A stretch of DNA of 64,000 bases from Coffea arabica (taxonomy: Eukaryota; Streptophyta; Magnoliopsida; Gentianales; Rubiaceae), in contig NC_092312.1 of assembly GCF_036785885.1 (NCBI RefSeq), positions 14,898,001-14,962,000 of the forward strand. Direction: 5' to 3'. The translations under genes were made by a program, and so were the position numbers. The notes under the pieces were generated by a model. It was given only the letters and a program-made list of their open reading frames with translations. It was not told where the DNA came from and did no database searches. This document shows, piece after piece, positions 11,726 through 22,991 of this stretch (position 1 is its first letter; each line of letters begins with the position of its first letter).

Positions 11726-13175
11726 TGACAGGTATCGAGCTTGTACAATAATAATTACCTACTCAAGAGAAATACAGATTTTGTATATAGTAGTGAGTAG
11801 GATCGAATCCACAGGGACTGGAGAGAAATTTATTTCTTTCCAAGTCAATAGAATAGAATAGGGGGATAATTAATGAGATGAAAATAAAAATGAAATAAAT
11901 AAAATTCAAGAGCTAACTCGACAAGTTCTATTTACTAAAAATAGCAATTAATAAAATTCTACCCAAAGGATCAACTGCTCAGGCACGGTCCAATTAAATG
12001 ATCACCGATGCAAAGATATTTCATCCATTCATTACTAGGTTGGTTATAGTTATCAACAAGTTCTGACAACCAGTTCTTCCTTACCTTTTTGACAGTCAAG
12101 GTACGACCATTGACTGCTTCTCTAACCAGATAACAACCCTAGGTACAATTATAGGAATTTAATTACCCAATTGCATTAAAACTAGAAGAATCCAACCCTA
12201 ACTAATAAACACGCTAAGAGGGTTTATTTTACCTAGATCTTACGTTTCCCCAACATAAAGCCAATTATGGTGGTTGTCACTAGGTATCAACTAAACGAAC
12301 AATTACGGATTCAATTTAATTAATGTGACAGTAGCTATTAAATTAAATCAAATATCCCGTCGTTGATATTCAATTAATAAAATATCCATGAACAATTAAT
12401 TCAGAAAACGCACGAATAGCAACAAATTGGAAGAAATAATGAAGATTCGATTAGATCTCACAGATATTATGGACCGCGCCTTCGCGTCAACCTTTGAGTA
12501 GAGGAGAAAATTAGCCGCTCCTCATCCTGTCAAGCTCGCATGAGTTGATTGATTTCATTCAATTAATTGCCGAAGAATTGAGGAAGGTGAATTAATTGAA
12601 GAAATAACCGAGAAGGCCCTGACTCCACCTTCGTTTTGGAGCCGTAATTACAAAGCAAAAGGCTAACCGAAATTGTCCAGAGCAAGCGTAAAAGTCAAAA
12701 AGGAAAATAGCCGTCTGGCCTATTCTAATTGCTACCGAAGAGAAGAAAGAAAAAAGGGAAAAATCGTCTGACAGATCTAGGAAAAGAAAACTAAAGCTAA
12801 AAGTATTGATTGATCGTGAATCTGGCTTTTCTATTCTTTTATAGCCGCCGCAGGAGAAAAACATTAGGAACAAGGCTTTTTGTCCAAGGGCTCTGATCTT
12901 ACGCATCTGGTCCACGTAGACCGGGTATCTTAATTGGGTCTCCTGCTATTGATCCCGCGGATCTGGCTTTTCGGCAACATCTACCTTTTCTGGCGTGGGC
13001 ACGCGCTGAGATGAAGGGTCTTCTGGAAATTTGCCTCAAGAGATTACTTTTAACGCCAATCATCTATAATTCATACAAATATGAAATATGAGCAAAACCT
13101 CAATACTTAGCACAGTAAGTAACCAAAATTAGGACAAAATAACAGTGCAAAATGTGCCAAATAACTGCTCTATCA
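11726..13175 (-). repeat. 5' LTR of element D
   Basis: 1450 bp, TGACAGG...TATCA on the plus strand. About 150 bp near the U5 end present in the 3' LTR are missing. The interval at about 12537-12870 has little similarity to the matching part of the 3' LTR, whereas both flanks are alike. Confidence 0.9.
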
Positions 13176-13180
13176 AACTC
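13176..13180. repeat. target-site duplication of element D, right copy
   Basis: aactc, identical to 358-362. Confidence 0.85.
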
Positions 13181-14430
13181 TCCTGGATGAAAAGAATGCT
13201 CAGTCACAAAGTTGTTCCAGTTCTGGTGAAAGATCTTTGCTTCATGCCGATGGCATAACTTTTGTATCCATTGGTGAGAATAATTGTTGGTGTTCTGTTC
13301 TCATTAAGCTGAATATCAGCATACTGTGGAAGTTCCTGTTGACAACAGGTATGCATTCTTAGCTGGCATACTGGACAATGAAGCTGAGAATATATTCTAT
13401 AGAAAATAATCATTTACCAAGCTGTATTTAGATTGAGGAGTGTAAAACTGGTAGAACGAAACAAATGATGACCAATCATGCTTGAAAAATTGATTTATGC
13501 ATGACATGATAGTAGTTAAATTGACCTGTGGAGCTGTATCATCTGTACATATTAAAAGAAGGTGTAAGTGTAAGCGTTATTAGTAAAGTAAATAAACAAA
13601 GTATAGTTAAATAGGAAGGTTAACCTTCAACATTGAGATTAATGCTTGGTAACATAGGCAAAGGAAGCGTCCATTGCATGAGAATATGTGACTGTGAAGT
13701 ACAAAAAGCCATAGTATCATAGGATAAATTGCCTTTGATTCACAGGAAAAGCATATTAGCTTCATCAATCAGATTCGGAGCACAATAAGTTTCCCAGCCT
13801 TCCTGAAAACACCTGTCTTTGATTTTTATTTCCCAGCAGTGAAGACCATGATATAATTTAATGGTCATGCCATCTTGAAATCCCATTGAATTAAATACAG
13901 TTGCTGAAATCTCCTATAAATGACAAATACAAATAAGGTTGCTTATTATGCCAAGAAGAAGGAAAGAAAGAGATTATGTTGTCATTGACTAACTTGTTTG
14001 GCTTTACTTGAACAAAAAAGAACATAACACCATGGTTGTCCTATTGGTACGTCCTGAGAACCAAGGGCAATTGTATCTAGCAAAAAAGTTAAAGCATAAG
14101 ATGAAGGAAATGTTTAACAAAGAAACAATATACATAAGTATAAAAGAGGAAATGAAAGTATACCTGCATCTGTAAAAGCTTCAGGAGAAAGAGTGGTTAT
14201 AGTATGCAACCACTGGGCAATTGAATCGAAAGAATAAAAAGATGGTTCACCTGTATGTTTTATTAGTTGTGGATAGCTTTCCATGAATTTTTTTTTTGAT
14301 ATAATAGATGGTTTGTTCTTCAGAAGTTTTAACCATCGTTGCTGCATGAATTTTTGTTTTATCAAACGTACATAGGAAGAATCTAGTCTTATTTCCTTAA
14401 GGAACTGCCAACCACTTCTTGAAGGGATTT
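13181..14430 (-). pseudogene. B3-domain (REM-like) gene, 5' and central part
   Basis: Minus-strand exons with GT/AG borders: about 14425-14166 (basic, unrecognised, includes QQRWLKLLKNKPS); 14076-13994; 13913-13626 with a B3-like block (GFQDGMTIKLYHG, then FQEGWETYC); about 13542-13430 (INQFFKHDWSSFVSFYQF); and about 13405-13181 with a second B3-like block (ELPQYADIQLNE, then NWNNFVTEHS) that continues at 357. B3 domains are about 100 residues and bind DNA. Damage: a TGA at 13740-13742 inside the first B3 block, a one-base frameshift before the NWNNF block, and element D. Exact exon limits are uncertain. It lies about 0.8 kb downstream of the RPA gene on the same strand. B3 assignment rests on pattern recognition of the GW..F and G-D/E-..F blocks. 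Confidence 0.55.
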
Positions 14431-15250
14431 TTTGGTTTAGTCATTACTAATTGGAAAGGCAGAAGAGGAAGGAACTATAAAATAACAAAACTTTAGTATT
14501 AGAATAAGAGCTATGGGACTAATAGGAAAAACTGGCATTGCAAAGGAAACCTGTTCATATGTTTATATAGCCTAAAACTATGAAGAAGCTGTCTGTATTT
14601 AATCGCAGAACATTAAAATGGTAGTAAAAATGGTAGGTGAATGGAAGTAATAACCAAAAAAGCTGCATAAGAATAATAAATTTCTACTGCCAAATTGATG
14701 CTAACTGCGTTCAATTCTACAGTTGAAGACCTATTGCTCTACTGGCAATTACCCAATGCTAGTTAGTATATAAAGTCAATGGCAGAGATTTATATAAAAC
14801 AGCTAGAAATTTCTAAAAATAGTGCATCACTAATTACGCGAAGGGGACAAGCATCCAAATGATCTTCCTGTATAGGAAAGCATCAGAGAAGTACGTGATG
14901 AACTTAATGAGCCACTGCAATACTATGCAGAAAATGGAGTAAAAAAAATAGCTAGCTTTACTCTGACACACATTAACTTAAGAAAATAAATTCCAACAGG
15001 TCTAAATAGGAGACTATTTTCTCAGCAAACTCAGCAGAGCATACTTAATTATAAAAATCACTGTTGCATCATAAGCATAATAAGTTAAGGATTTCGAGAA
15101 TAGAGTTAAAGTTGCAATACAATTTGCCAAAAGCAACTGATAAGTATTCAGTTTGCTTAATCAATTTAATGCCAAGTAAAGTGAGCTCAGAACAGAGGCA
15201 ACCATTAAAGCAAAGAAGAGGCTTGCTTAACAACATTAGTTAATTCTGAA
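14431..15250. other. spacer between RPA and B3 genes
   Basis: AT-rich, no ORF of note and no recognised repeat. It would have to hold the promoter of the B3 gene if that gene was ever expressed on its own. Confidence 0.4.
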
Positions 15251-16362
15251 CTATTTGTTTCGCTTCTTCTTTGCAGCAGATTCTTCAGATCCATTAAATG
15301 TTTCAAGAAGACAGCGGCGTGTTTTCGATGATGATTCTGTTTTTTCTGCAAAAGAAAGTTATGAACGAAGTAAAACGATCAGGTTAAAACGTAAATAGCA
15401 GTGTCTTGATTTTCATTGATTTCATAAAGGAAGTCAAATAACTATGTTAAGGAATCTGAAACTATTATCTTAGGAAAATCAGACTGCATAACAAACAGAA
15501 GGAAGTATATACCTGGAGATAAATGTGCAGAGGCTGTGCTTTCAGGGGTATTGTTCTGAACTTTTGAGCCGACAGGTGATTGGCATCCGAATGAGGCATT
15601 TTCAGCATTTTCTTCAAAATAGTATGCAACAGTGTAACGCTGTTATGATCCATCATTTTTTGTATTCCCTGGTTTGAGCTGCACTATGAACATCTTACCC
15701 TTTAATTCTTCATGGAGTTTGTTTAATGGTAGTTCCTCATTCTGTAAATCAATGCTGGGTTTAGAAAACTTCATCATATAGGCATCAGTCATAGAATCTT
15801 TTGAGTAAGTAAAGAGAATGCGTATTCAAACCCTATTGAAGTAATCCATTGCTTGTAAAGCAGTAAACCCAAGCAAAGCCTCAGCTTGTTCACCAAAAAT
15901 GGATGCAGTTATTATGTCAGTGTGATCAGTAAGGTCAATATCAAAGCGACATCTGCAATTAATGTAAATAACAAAGGAAATGAATATATGTGTAGAATGT
16001 TAAGTAAATTAAGAAAGGTTTATTAACTACAATAAGTATCTTTCCTTGGCTGAGCAGATTGCTTTTCATTGCAATGGTTGCAGGTGTAAGTGCACCCATA
16101 GTCAGCATCAGTTAGCCGTCGGCATTTCACACATGCCATATAGTAATATTTTTGTAAGATGTGCTCAAAAGAAAACATACACTTGACCCAGGAAACCTTT
16201 TAGGAAAAAAAACAATGTTAATTGATGTATAACAAATATTAGAGTATAATTGAAAACATATTTGGAAAAAATATAAAAGGTAGTAGATACTTGCTGTTTC
16301 TGTTGGAAGAACATCTGATATAGTAGTTAGTTTCTGTTGAGGGCCATAAAACATCTTAAGAG

Positions 16363-16367
16363 ACTAG
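16363..16367. repeat. target-site duplication of the copia solo LTR (left)
   Basis: actag here against actgg at 19565-19569, one mismatch. Ignoring the LTR and one copy restores the RPA exon 6 frame. Confidence 0.6.
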
Positions 16368-16642
16368 TGTAAGACCCAAAGACAACCTAAGAGGGGGTGA
16401 ATTAGGTTGATTAAAAATACTTTATTGAGTTTATGCACTTTTTCTTTAATAAAAATTTACCTTCTTTTCTATTAGTGATCAACCAAGTAAATTTAAAGAA
16501 GAGAGCAATGTTGATCAGAAATAAGAGTGTATATAAGCAATGAGAATTTTATTAAATAAAAGGAATAAGATAGAGTATCAAACCGATTGTCTACCAAGCT
16601 TTCCTCAAACTTGAAAACCAATCACAAAGATGAGCACCTTCT

Positions 16643-18905
16643 TGACAGGTGCCGAACCTGTGCAATAATAATAAATAAATCCTAACTACCACCTGAAACA
16701 GTCAGTAATCAATTCGAGTACTGGAGCAGGGACTCTAGGTGTGCAATGGGTTACTTGATTCATCCTATTCCTGAAGAGTTTGCTTAATCCGATATACCTG
16801 AATTAATTATTTAACTGAATTTCCTAACTAGTAGACAGGGGTAAGCAGGGTCGTCTCCTCAGGGACTAGCAAGATATTTTGTTTCTTTTCAAATCGGGAT
16901 TAATGGGGGGTTTTGATATCAAATGCCAACTAAATAAATTAAATGCAGAAAATTATTAATTTAAAGAAATAACTAAGAGAAACTCTAGCCAAGGGTGCAC
17001 TTCAGAAATGGTTCATACACTGATCATTGATGCAAAAATAATCCCAACATTTATTAATAGATTGGTTATAGTTGTCATGCACGCGATAAACAACCAACTC
17101 GTCCTTAATTTATCGATAGCTAAGGTACGACCGTTAGCTATTTCTCTAACCCAAAAACAACCCTAGGTACGACCGTAGGATTTAATTTCTAGGTTGCATT
17201 AATAATTAGAAAGGCCCAATCCTAACTAACAAACAAGCTACGATGGTTCATTTAAGCCAGATCAAATATTCCCCTGACACAAATCCAATTATGCCAGTTG
17301 CTACTGGAATAGAAATAACGAACAATTACGGATTCAATTACCCCTATATAGCAAAATAGCCTATATGAACAATTAATTATTGCGCACTAATCAATCATAC
17401 ATAAGGCTATAACAATTAGAAACAGGAAATATATAAATATTAATAAATGGAGGAAATAGTTAAAATAAATTCGATCTCACAGTAATTGCTGAACCAAATC
17501 GTCAGCTGTCCCCTTGACTAGAATTAGGGGTTTAGTTCCCCATTAGTGAACAGGCCGCGCGTACAAGGTAGGGAAGGGTCATCGATGCGTTCTTTCTTTT
17601 TGGTGTCAGGCAAGCATACGAGAAAGACTTTCAATTGCTTGATTTCTCGGTCAAGGCTAATCAAAAAGCCAAGGAATTCCCAAAGTCAACCAAAAGATGA
17701 AAGGCAATACAAAGTCAACAATAATGGCTCCTTTTGCTTCTCCTATCTGTCAAACGAAATCATACGAGAAAGGTTTTTCAATTGTTTGATTTCGATCAAA
17801 GCTAATGAAAAGTTCACCAACATTCGAAGTCAACAAAAGTGGCTATTGTATGCTGCCTCTCTCTCTACAAAGCTGCGGCCGTCTCTCTGCTTTTAGAGCA
17901 AAAGAAAAACTAAAACAAAGGAACAAAAAAACAACTCCCCCTAACCTAAGCCGCGCGAGAGATAAATAAACTCCCCAATAGCCGGAAATTGTTACTTGTT
18001 CAAAATTGCCACCAGACTCCCTCAAAATAAAATAAAATAATATCTATTACAATTAAGTCTCTTCAGCTTCTCAATCGGACCCCACAGCGACAAATCTTCT
18101 AAGTTTTGATTTTAAGTACTTTTCAGCGTCCATTCCTGCAATTAGCATCAAAATAAAATATCAGTAGAATCCACCCAATTAATGAAAGTATTTAGTCAAT
18201 TAGTTGTGCAATAATGCCCAAAATACCCACTAAAATGCATCCTATCAATCTCCCCCACACCTGAACTATGCTTGCCCTCAAGCATAATTAACTGAGAAGT
18301 ACAATCAAGATACGAAGCTAATCACAGCAGTTCATACCAAAAACGGCATCCCAAATTCCCCAATAACCTCATCGAAATCAGAATATACCAAATCAACAAT
18401 GCTCACAGTTCAAAGTGCACTCATTCACTCCAAAGTGTATATGAAATGTATATAAGATGGCTCTCAAATCAACACAATAGAATGACACTACCATAAGCTT
18501 GCTCATATATCATATCTCCACCACTTACTCATGAATTTAAATGCAGCAATCAAGGGACCTTGCAAGGTTGTAATGGGGCTAGGGTGAGAAGGTAGGATTA
18601 AAAGGAGTCAAAAGGGTGCAAAAGTATAAAGAAAGTGTCCAGAAATTCATTACATAGATTCTTGCACATTTGAAATTTAAAGGCATCTCAACCATCACAC
18701 AAGTGAAGTGAATTAGCACTTGCCACAACCTTCGCCTTTCTCCTTTTTTCATTCATCTATTTCCCCTCTCGTTTTCTTTCCTTTTTTGTTTTCTTCTTTC
18801 CCCTTTTTTTCTTTTGCTTCTTTTTTTTCAATACTCCCAACCAGCACCCTAAAAGTCAACTTTACTTGCTGGTTTCCTGCACAAGTGAAGTGAATTAGCA
18901 CTTGC
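16643..18905 (-). mobile_element. element E: 3' LTR and 3' UTR stub of a D-like Athila element
   Basis: LTR 16643-18247 (1605 bp, TGACAGG...TATCA, with the same conserved LTR core as D), then the PPT module, then about 650 bp of 3' UTR similar to 2100-2340 of D. gag, pol and the 5' LTR are missing; the right border with the copia LTR lies near 18905. A 28-bp sequence (cacaagtgaagtgaattagc plus 8) occurs at 18701 and again at 18881. Confidence 0.75.
18248..18286 (-). promoter_or_regulatory. PPT and AGGG-loop hairpin of E
   Basis: Minus strand: TATGCTTG-AGGG-CAAGCATA (18286-18267), then AGGTGTGGGGGAGAT and the LTR. The loop varies (AGGG) while the stem pairs perfectly over 8 bp. Confidence 0.65.
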
Positions 18906-19129
18906 CAAAACTAAAATGCTTCGGTTACAAGAACTTCACACTACTTGGAGAACAAATCTTACTTAGGAGACTATTTTCTAGCTAAAATATCTCTTAAGAT
19001 CTTGTAAACGAAGTGTGCAAAAGTCACTCCCTGGTTCAGAATCGTTTGTATTTAAAGGGGACCAAAAATGGGTTTCATTTATGCTTCCAACGGATAGAAG
19101 GCAGATGAAGAGTCAGCTAGCCGTTGGGG

Positions 19130-19415
19130 CTGTCGGACGTCCAACAGCTTGTTCATCGTCCGAACACATCGTCCGAAAATCAGTCAAGTTGTCATTCGGA
19201 CGTCCAATGGGATTTTATCGTTCGACAGCTTCTGCGTCCGAACGTCGTCAGAGAGTCATAAAAACTTTACGAAATTTTTCGGACGTCCGACGTGATCGAT
19301 GTGCGTCCGATCCTCCTGGACGTCCAATGATTCCTCATGAGCGTCCGACAGAGTTTCCTTCTTGATGTTCTTCATCCTTTCGGACGTCCGACAGCTTCCT
19401 TTCGGACATCCGACA
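19130..19415. repeat. cluster of GGACGTCC/GTCCGA motifs in the copia LTR
   Basis: About a dozen degenerate copies of the palindromic TCGGACGTCCGA type, for example near 19133, 19196, 19279, 19318, 19380 and 19403. Confidence 0.7.
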
Positions 19416-20215
19416 TGAGTGCCCTGTTTTTGCTTTTTCTTTTGGTTGATTTTCTTTCCTTGACACCTTTGTACCTGATTCTCTAAAAAGCAAAACACTT
19501 ATATTTGAAGAGAATTAGATAAATATTTCAAAGTGCTTTGTGATCATCAAAATCAAGAATAACAACTGGTTAGTATATGATTTCTCATTGCTGACAACAA
19601 GCAGTTCCTTTTCATTTCTGCATGCCCTGTATATACAAAATAGAAGGGAACAAGATAAATCAATGCTAAGCTAGAAGTCCTAACTGAGAACGTAAAAATG
19701 CATTTATATAACAATAATCACCAATTTTTCAACGTTCTTGCATCTCTTATAGGTGGATCAACAATAATAATCGAATCATTCCTTGTTGAGAGTGATATTC
19801 CTGTTCCAAGGATAACACTGACATGATTTCAGCTGATAAAGAAACTGCACTTAACAAGCTTGCAGCAGAAATGATTTAGCTACTTAAATTACTGTTGTAA
19901 GTAACAACTTTAAACCTACGACATAAAATGACTGGATGCTTGTTGCTTCGATCAATAATTAGCTTGCCTTCATTCTCAACAAATGCATTCCACAAAGATA
20001 ACACAGTAGGAATCATCCTAATATTCAAGCATCAGATTAACAAACATTTGTCGGAGAAACCGCTTAAATAGTTCTTTTTTTAACTTGAAAGATTATGAAA
20101 CTTAGATGAATGACATACTCTTCATTCACAATGAGAAATCTCTGCACAAATGACTCCTCTAAGTCTTTATTTATTGGCACAACAGGCATTGAATCAACAA
20201 CTACTGCCATAATGT

Positions 20216-20440
20216 CTGGTAAATATAGGTAAGGATTAAGTAAACAGAAGAATTAAAGTTCATATAATGACTGAATTACAATTAAATAAAACCATTCTAG
20301 TTGCTCGTTTTCGTTCTTTCTTCTTGGTGCTTACCCTTCATGTGAATGCTAAAAATTGAGATGTGGACTTATTGACTCCAAGTCTACTTTTGCCAAGTTT
20401 TTAAAATACAAAATGTATCGGGTTAATGTTGTTGGATCCA
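20216..20440 (-). other. RPA intron 2 remnant (acceptor side) and uncertain border of B'
   Basis: Minus strand: a long pyrimidine-rich run ending TTTACCAG at 20216, an excellent 3' splice site for exon 3. Farther from the exon the sequence grades into B' 3' UTR; I cannot place the border more precisely than 20220-20440. Confidence 0.5.
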
Positions 20441-21235
20441 GAATATCTCCCTGGTGAATATCGGATTGCTTGGCTCTTTTGATTTCTGTGTTAATTTTTC
20501 TAGGCATAGGGAATGACTATGGCTTTTAATGTGAACTGGTCCAATATTGACTCCAGTTCTCCATGATTGGCAATAATGAGGCGAGCTGCTCCTATGTTTG
20601 ATTGCTAGTGCTGTTATTTTGCGTTTGTGCATTGTTTGGCTGTGAATAAGCTGGACTGTACTCCGCTATGAGTTATTACTGAGTAACCGGGGATCGGCAC
20701 CTAAAAGTGTCGATTCTCGCGTCAAAAGGTGGTATTTTATATGAGTACGTGGTCGGATAGCGGTAGGAGCTGAGTAACCGGGCTCTTTCATCTAAAAATG
20801 TTGGAGTTCGCGTCAAAATGCCCCGACGGCTAACGACTAAGTCTTTTTGTATTAATTATTATTGTTCTTTAACGAAAAAAGAAAAAAAAAAGAAAAAGAA
20901 AAAAAAACGAAAAAGAGAGAATGAATAAGGGGAAGGCTTGCCGGTTTATGGACTTAATACGGAGACTTGTGTGAATATCTGGACCGTTAGCTGATAAATG
21001 TTGTTCGCCATTCCCTTTTCTTAGAGTAGTTAACCTGGAAATTGAAGGAGTTTGCAGTTTAGGGGCTAACCGGGGGGGGGAGGCTTCTTGGATTTTAATC
21101 ACTAGTGCTCGATATATGTTTTTCTCTTGGATATCTTGGCAATATAGGAGATTGGGCAATGGCCATCATCGAATTTTGGTGTTCGTTTACTTTTCTTATG
21201 CTTGAGGACAAGTATGGTTCAAGTGTGGGGGGAAT
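20441..21235 (+). other. B' 3' UTR stub with paired hairpins and PPT
   Basis: Plus-orientation 3' region of a B-family element, truncated on the left. Two hairpin units (20683-20727 and 20774-20818) are flanked by GTAACCGGG and CGCGTCAAAA. The terminal AGGA-loop hairpin (20 nt around 21205) has one G-U wobble and is followed by AAGTGTGGGGGGAAT and the LTR. The last 118 bp are an inverted copy of 24738-24855. Confidence 0.7.
20683..20818 (+). promoter_or_regulatory. paired GTAACCGGG/CUAAAA hairpins, B' copy
   Basis: Unit 1: ATCGGCAC-CTAAAA-GTGTCGAT. Unit 2: CTCTTTCAT-CTAAAA-ATGTTGGAG, with an internal 2x2 mismatch. Each is followed by TCGCGTCAAAA. Compare A (33855-33991) and C (48280-48420). 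Confidence 0.6.
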
Positions 21236-22974
21236 TGATAGGTTGTAATTTATCCATTTATTTTATTATTAATTCCTCCTATTACCTGACTTGATGCGGA
21301 CTTATTTGCTGGATTCTACTCACTTTTAGTATTTGACGTTTATTTCAGGGAGTAGAATATAAATATGATAACAGGTGCCAAATTGACAGAAAAAGAATTC
21401 AGATGATTAAGCTTGTTCCAGGGGTATTTTTGGAAAAGAAGATGTCATGCCCACTTTGGTAATTTTCGCAAAGAAATGACGAACGAAGGGCTTCTTCCTG
21501 GAGAGGTGCGCCGCAATTAAGAAAAGGGGAGAAAAAGAGGAGCTTGTTTTTTGGGGGATCTTCGGCTGTAGCTTAGCTTGGGAGAGTTGACTTTTCTTTG
21601 AACTTTTGCTCTTGACTTGTCTTACGCATGGCAGCAGAGGGCCATTCTGAGTTCTTGGACTCTTCTCTTGACTTAGACTTTTCTTGTTAGTTTTCTTTTG
21701 GCTAGTCTCCACGCATGTCAGGAGCAAGGAACGGGAGCCTGATTTCTTTGACTTTTCTTTCTTGCACTTTGTAAATGACTTTGCTCTACGAATGCTAGGA
21801 ACAATTAAAAAGCTTCAATTGTCACCTGCGCTTTTCATTTGCTTTCCAATTGTTCGACGAATTGCAACTTCCCGAAACGCAGGCAATGGCCGCTGCTCTC
21901 TCTACAATTTCCCGCGGGTTTAGTTCATCCAATATGAGCTAATCCCCTCGTTCTAGTCAAGAAACGACGGATGCTTTGGGTCACCTGAAAATTGTGAGAT
22001 CGATTTAATTTAATCTTTTCCTTTTATTTATTGGTATTCGTGTATTCCCTGATTACTATGCCTATGGTTATTTAATTAGTTGATTGTCTTGGATCCAGAT
22101 AATTAGTTGATTTGGTAATCTATTGTCAATTGGAGTATTAAATCCGTAATTGTTTAATTACCTCAAAATAGTGACAACTGGCACTATTAGATTCGTGTCA
22201 GGGGGATACGCGGGCTAATCTAAAATAACCCTGGTAGTGTGTTATTTGGTTAGAATAGGGCTCCTCTAATACGTAAGGCAATTGGGGAATTAAATTCTAC
22301 GGGCGTACTTAGGATTATTTCTCAATTAGAGCAGTGATTAACGGGCGTACCTTGATCACCGACACAGTAAGGAGGGGTTGGCTGCCATCGTTTGTTTGGT
22401 AGTTATAACCTGTTTATTGATAAATAATTGGGATTGCTTTGCATCAATGATCAATTAGGTGAACCATTGCTGAAGTTATTTCTTGGCTAGATCTTTAGTT
22501 AATATTTCCTTGATTGTAGTGGATTGCCATTTGACTTTTAATTGCCTACTTTATTTTATTTTTGATTGCTTCCTTGTTTTAATTGATTTAGGCCTTTAAT
22601 TATTGTTATCCTGAGTTCAGTAAATTGTGGTTTAATTTCTAGTTAGTTGTTTATTTTTATTTTCTCATTTGAATTTAGTTAATTATCGTCGTTCCTACAA
22701 AATCACCCCTGTGTTACTTTGGATTTCTTAAGAAACAAATATACCCAATCTCTGTGGATACGACCCTACTTGCCCTGTCTACAAATTCATAATTATTTGT
22801 GAAAAGGAATAACCATCCCATTCGGGTATATCGGATCAAGCAAACTCTTCGGGAACAGGGTGAATCAAGTAACCCATTGCATACCTAGAGTCCCTGCTCC
22901 AGTACTTAGAATTGGGTTTTGGTCATTTTAACTGGCAATTAGGTTTAATTTTATTATTGCACAGGCTGACGACC
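21236..22974 (+). repeat. B' LTR, plus orientation
   Basis: TGATAGG... to ...GGCTGACGACC; the last five bases TGTCA are missing. At sites where the two LTRs of B differ, B' matches sometimes one and sometimes the other, so the three LTRs are about equally distant. Confidence 0.85.
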
Positions 22975-22991
22975 AAAAATTAACTAAAAAT

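Larger units (their letters stand above)
363..13175 (-). mobile_element. element D: decayed Athila-like Ty3/gypsy retrotransposon
   Basis: Full-length minus-strand element of 12.8 kb flanked by aactc on both sides. Order on the minus strand: 5' LTR (13175-11726), tRNA-Asp-like PBS with three mismatches, gag, protease, RT (FMDDFSVYG), RNase H, integrase, spacer with a GC-rich island, third ORF, 3' region, PPT, 3' LTR (1970-363). Every ORF carries stops or frameshifts, many of them C to T or G to A, and the LTRs have diverged, so it is old and inactive. It sits inside an exon of a B3-domain gene. Confidence 0.9.
16368..19564. mobile_element. Ty1/copia (SIRE/Maximus-like) solo LTR, interrupted by E
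   Basis: Begins TGTAAGACCC and a CCTAAGAGGGGGTGAATT block typical of SIRE-type LTRs, ends in ATCATCAAAATCAAGAATAACA-like sequence followed by the near-TSD. Without E the LTR is roughly 0.9-1 kb (16368-16642 plus about 18906-19564). No copia coding region is present, so it is a solo LTR. A run of GGACGTCC palindromes lies at about 19130-19415. Confidence 0.65.
15251..20215 (-). pseudogene. Helitron RPA70-like gene, exons 3-10
   Basis: Single-stranded-DNA-binding protein of the replication protein A large-subunit type. Minus-strand exons: 3 (20215-20119, DIMAVVVDSMPVV), 4 (20017-19893, LSLWNAFVENEGKL), 5 (about 19820-19725, IIIVDPPIRDARTLKNW), 6 (19626-19565 continuing 16367-16291 across a copia LTR), 7 (16196-16028, C-terminal zinc finger CVKC...CTYTCNHC), 8 (15952-15832, RCRFDIDLTDHTD, FGEQAEALLG), 9 (15741-15513) and 10 (15345-15251, ending in basic AAKKKRNK). 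Exons 3-8 match the middle and C-terminal OB folds and zinc ribbon of RPA1. A TAA at 15643-15645 interrupts exon 9. Exons 1-2 are at 60538-60033. The exon 5 acceptor is uncertain. Confidence 0.8.

Noticed and set aside
16146..16354. 75-residue ORF next to the RPA zinc finger
   Set aside because: It runs across an RPA intron and two exons in the exon 6 frame; better explained by the spliced RPA gene.
19133..19415. Repeated GGACGTCC units considered as a CRISPR-like array
   Set aside because: Units are too short, degenerate and irregularly spaced, within a plant LTR; no cas genes.
21407..21923. 106- and 79-residue ORFs repeated at 24049-24565 and 59334-59850
   Set aside because: They are within B-family LTRs, on both strands, and recur only because the LTR does. 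No domain.
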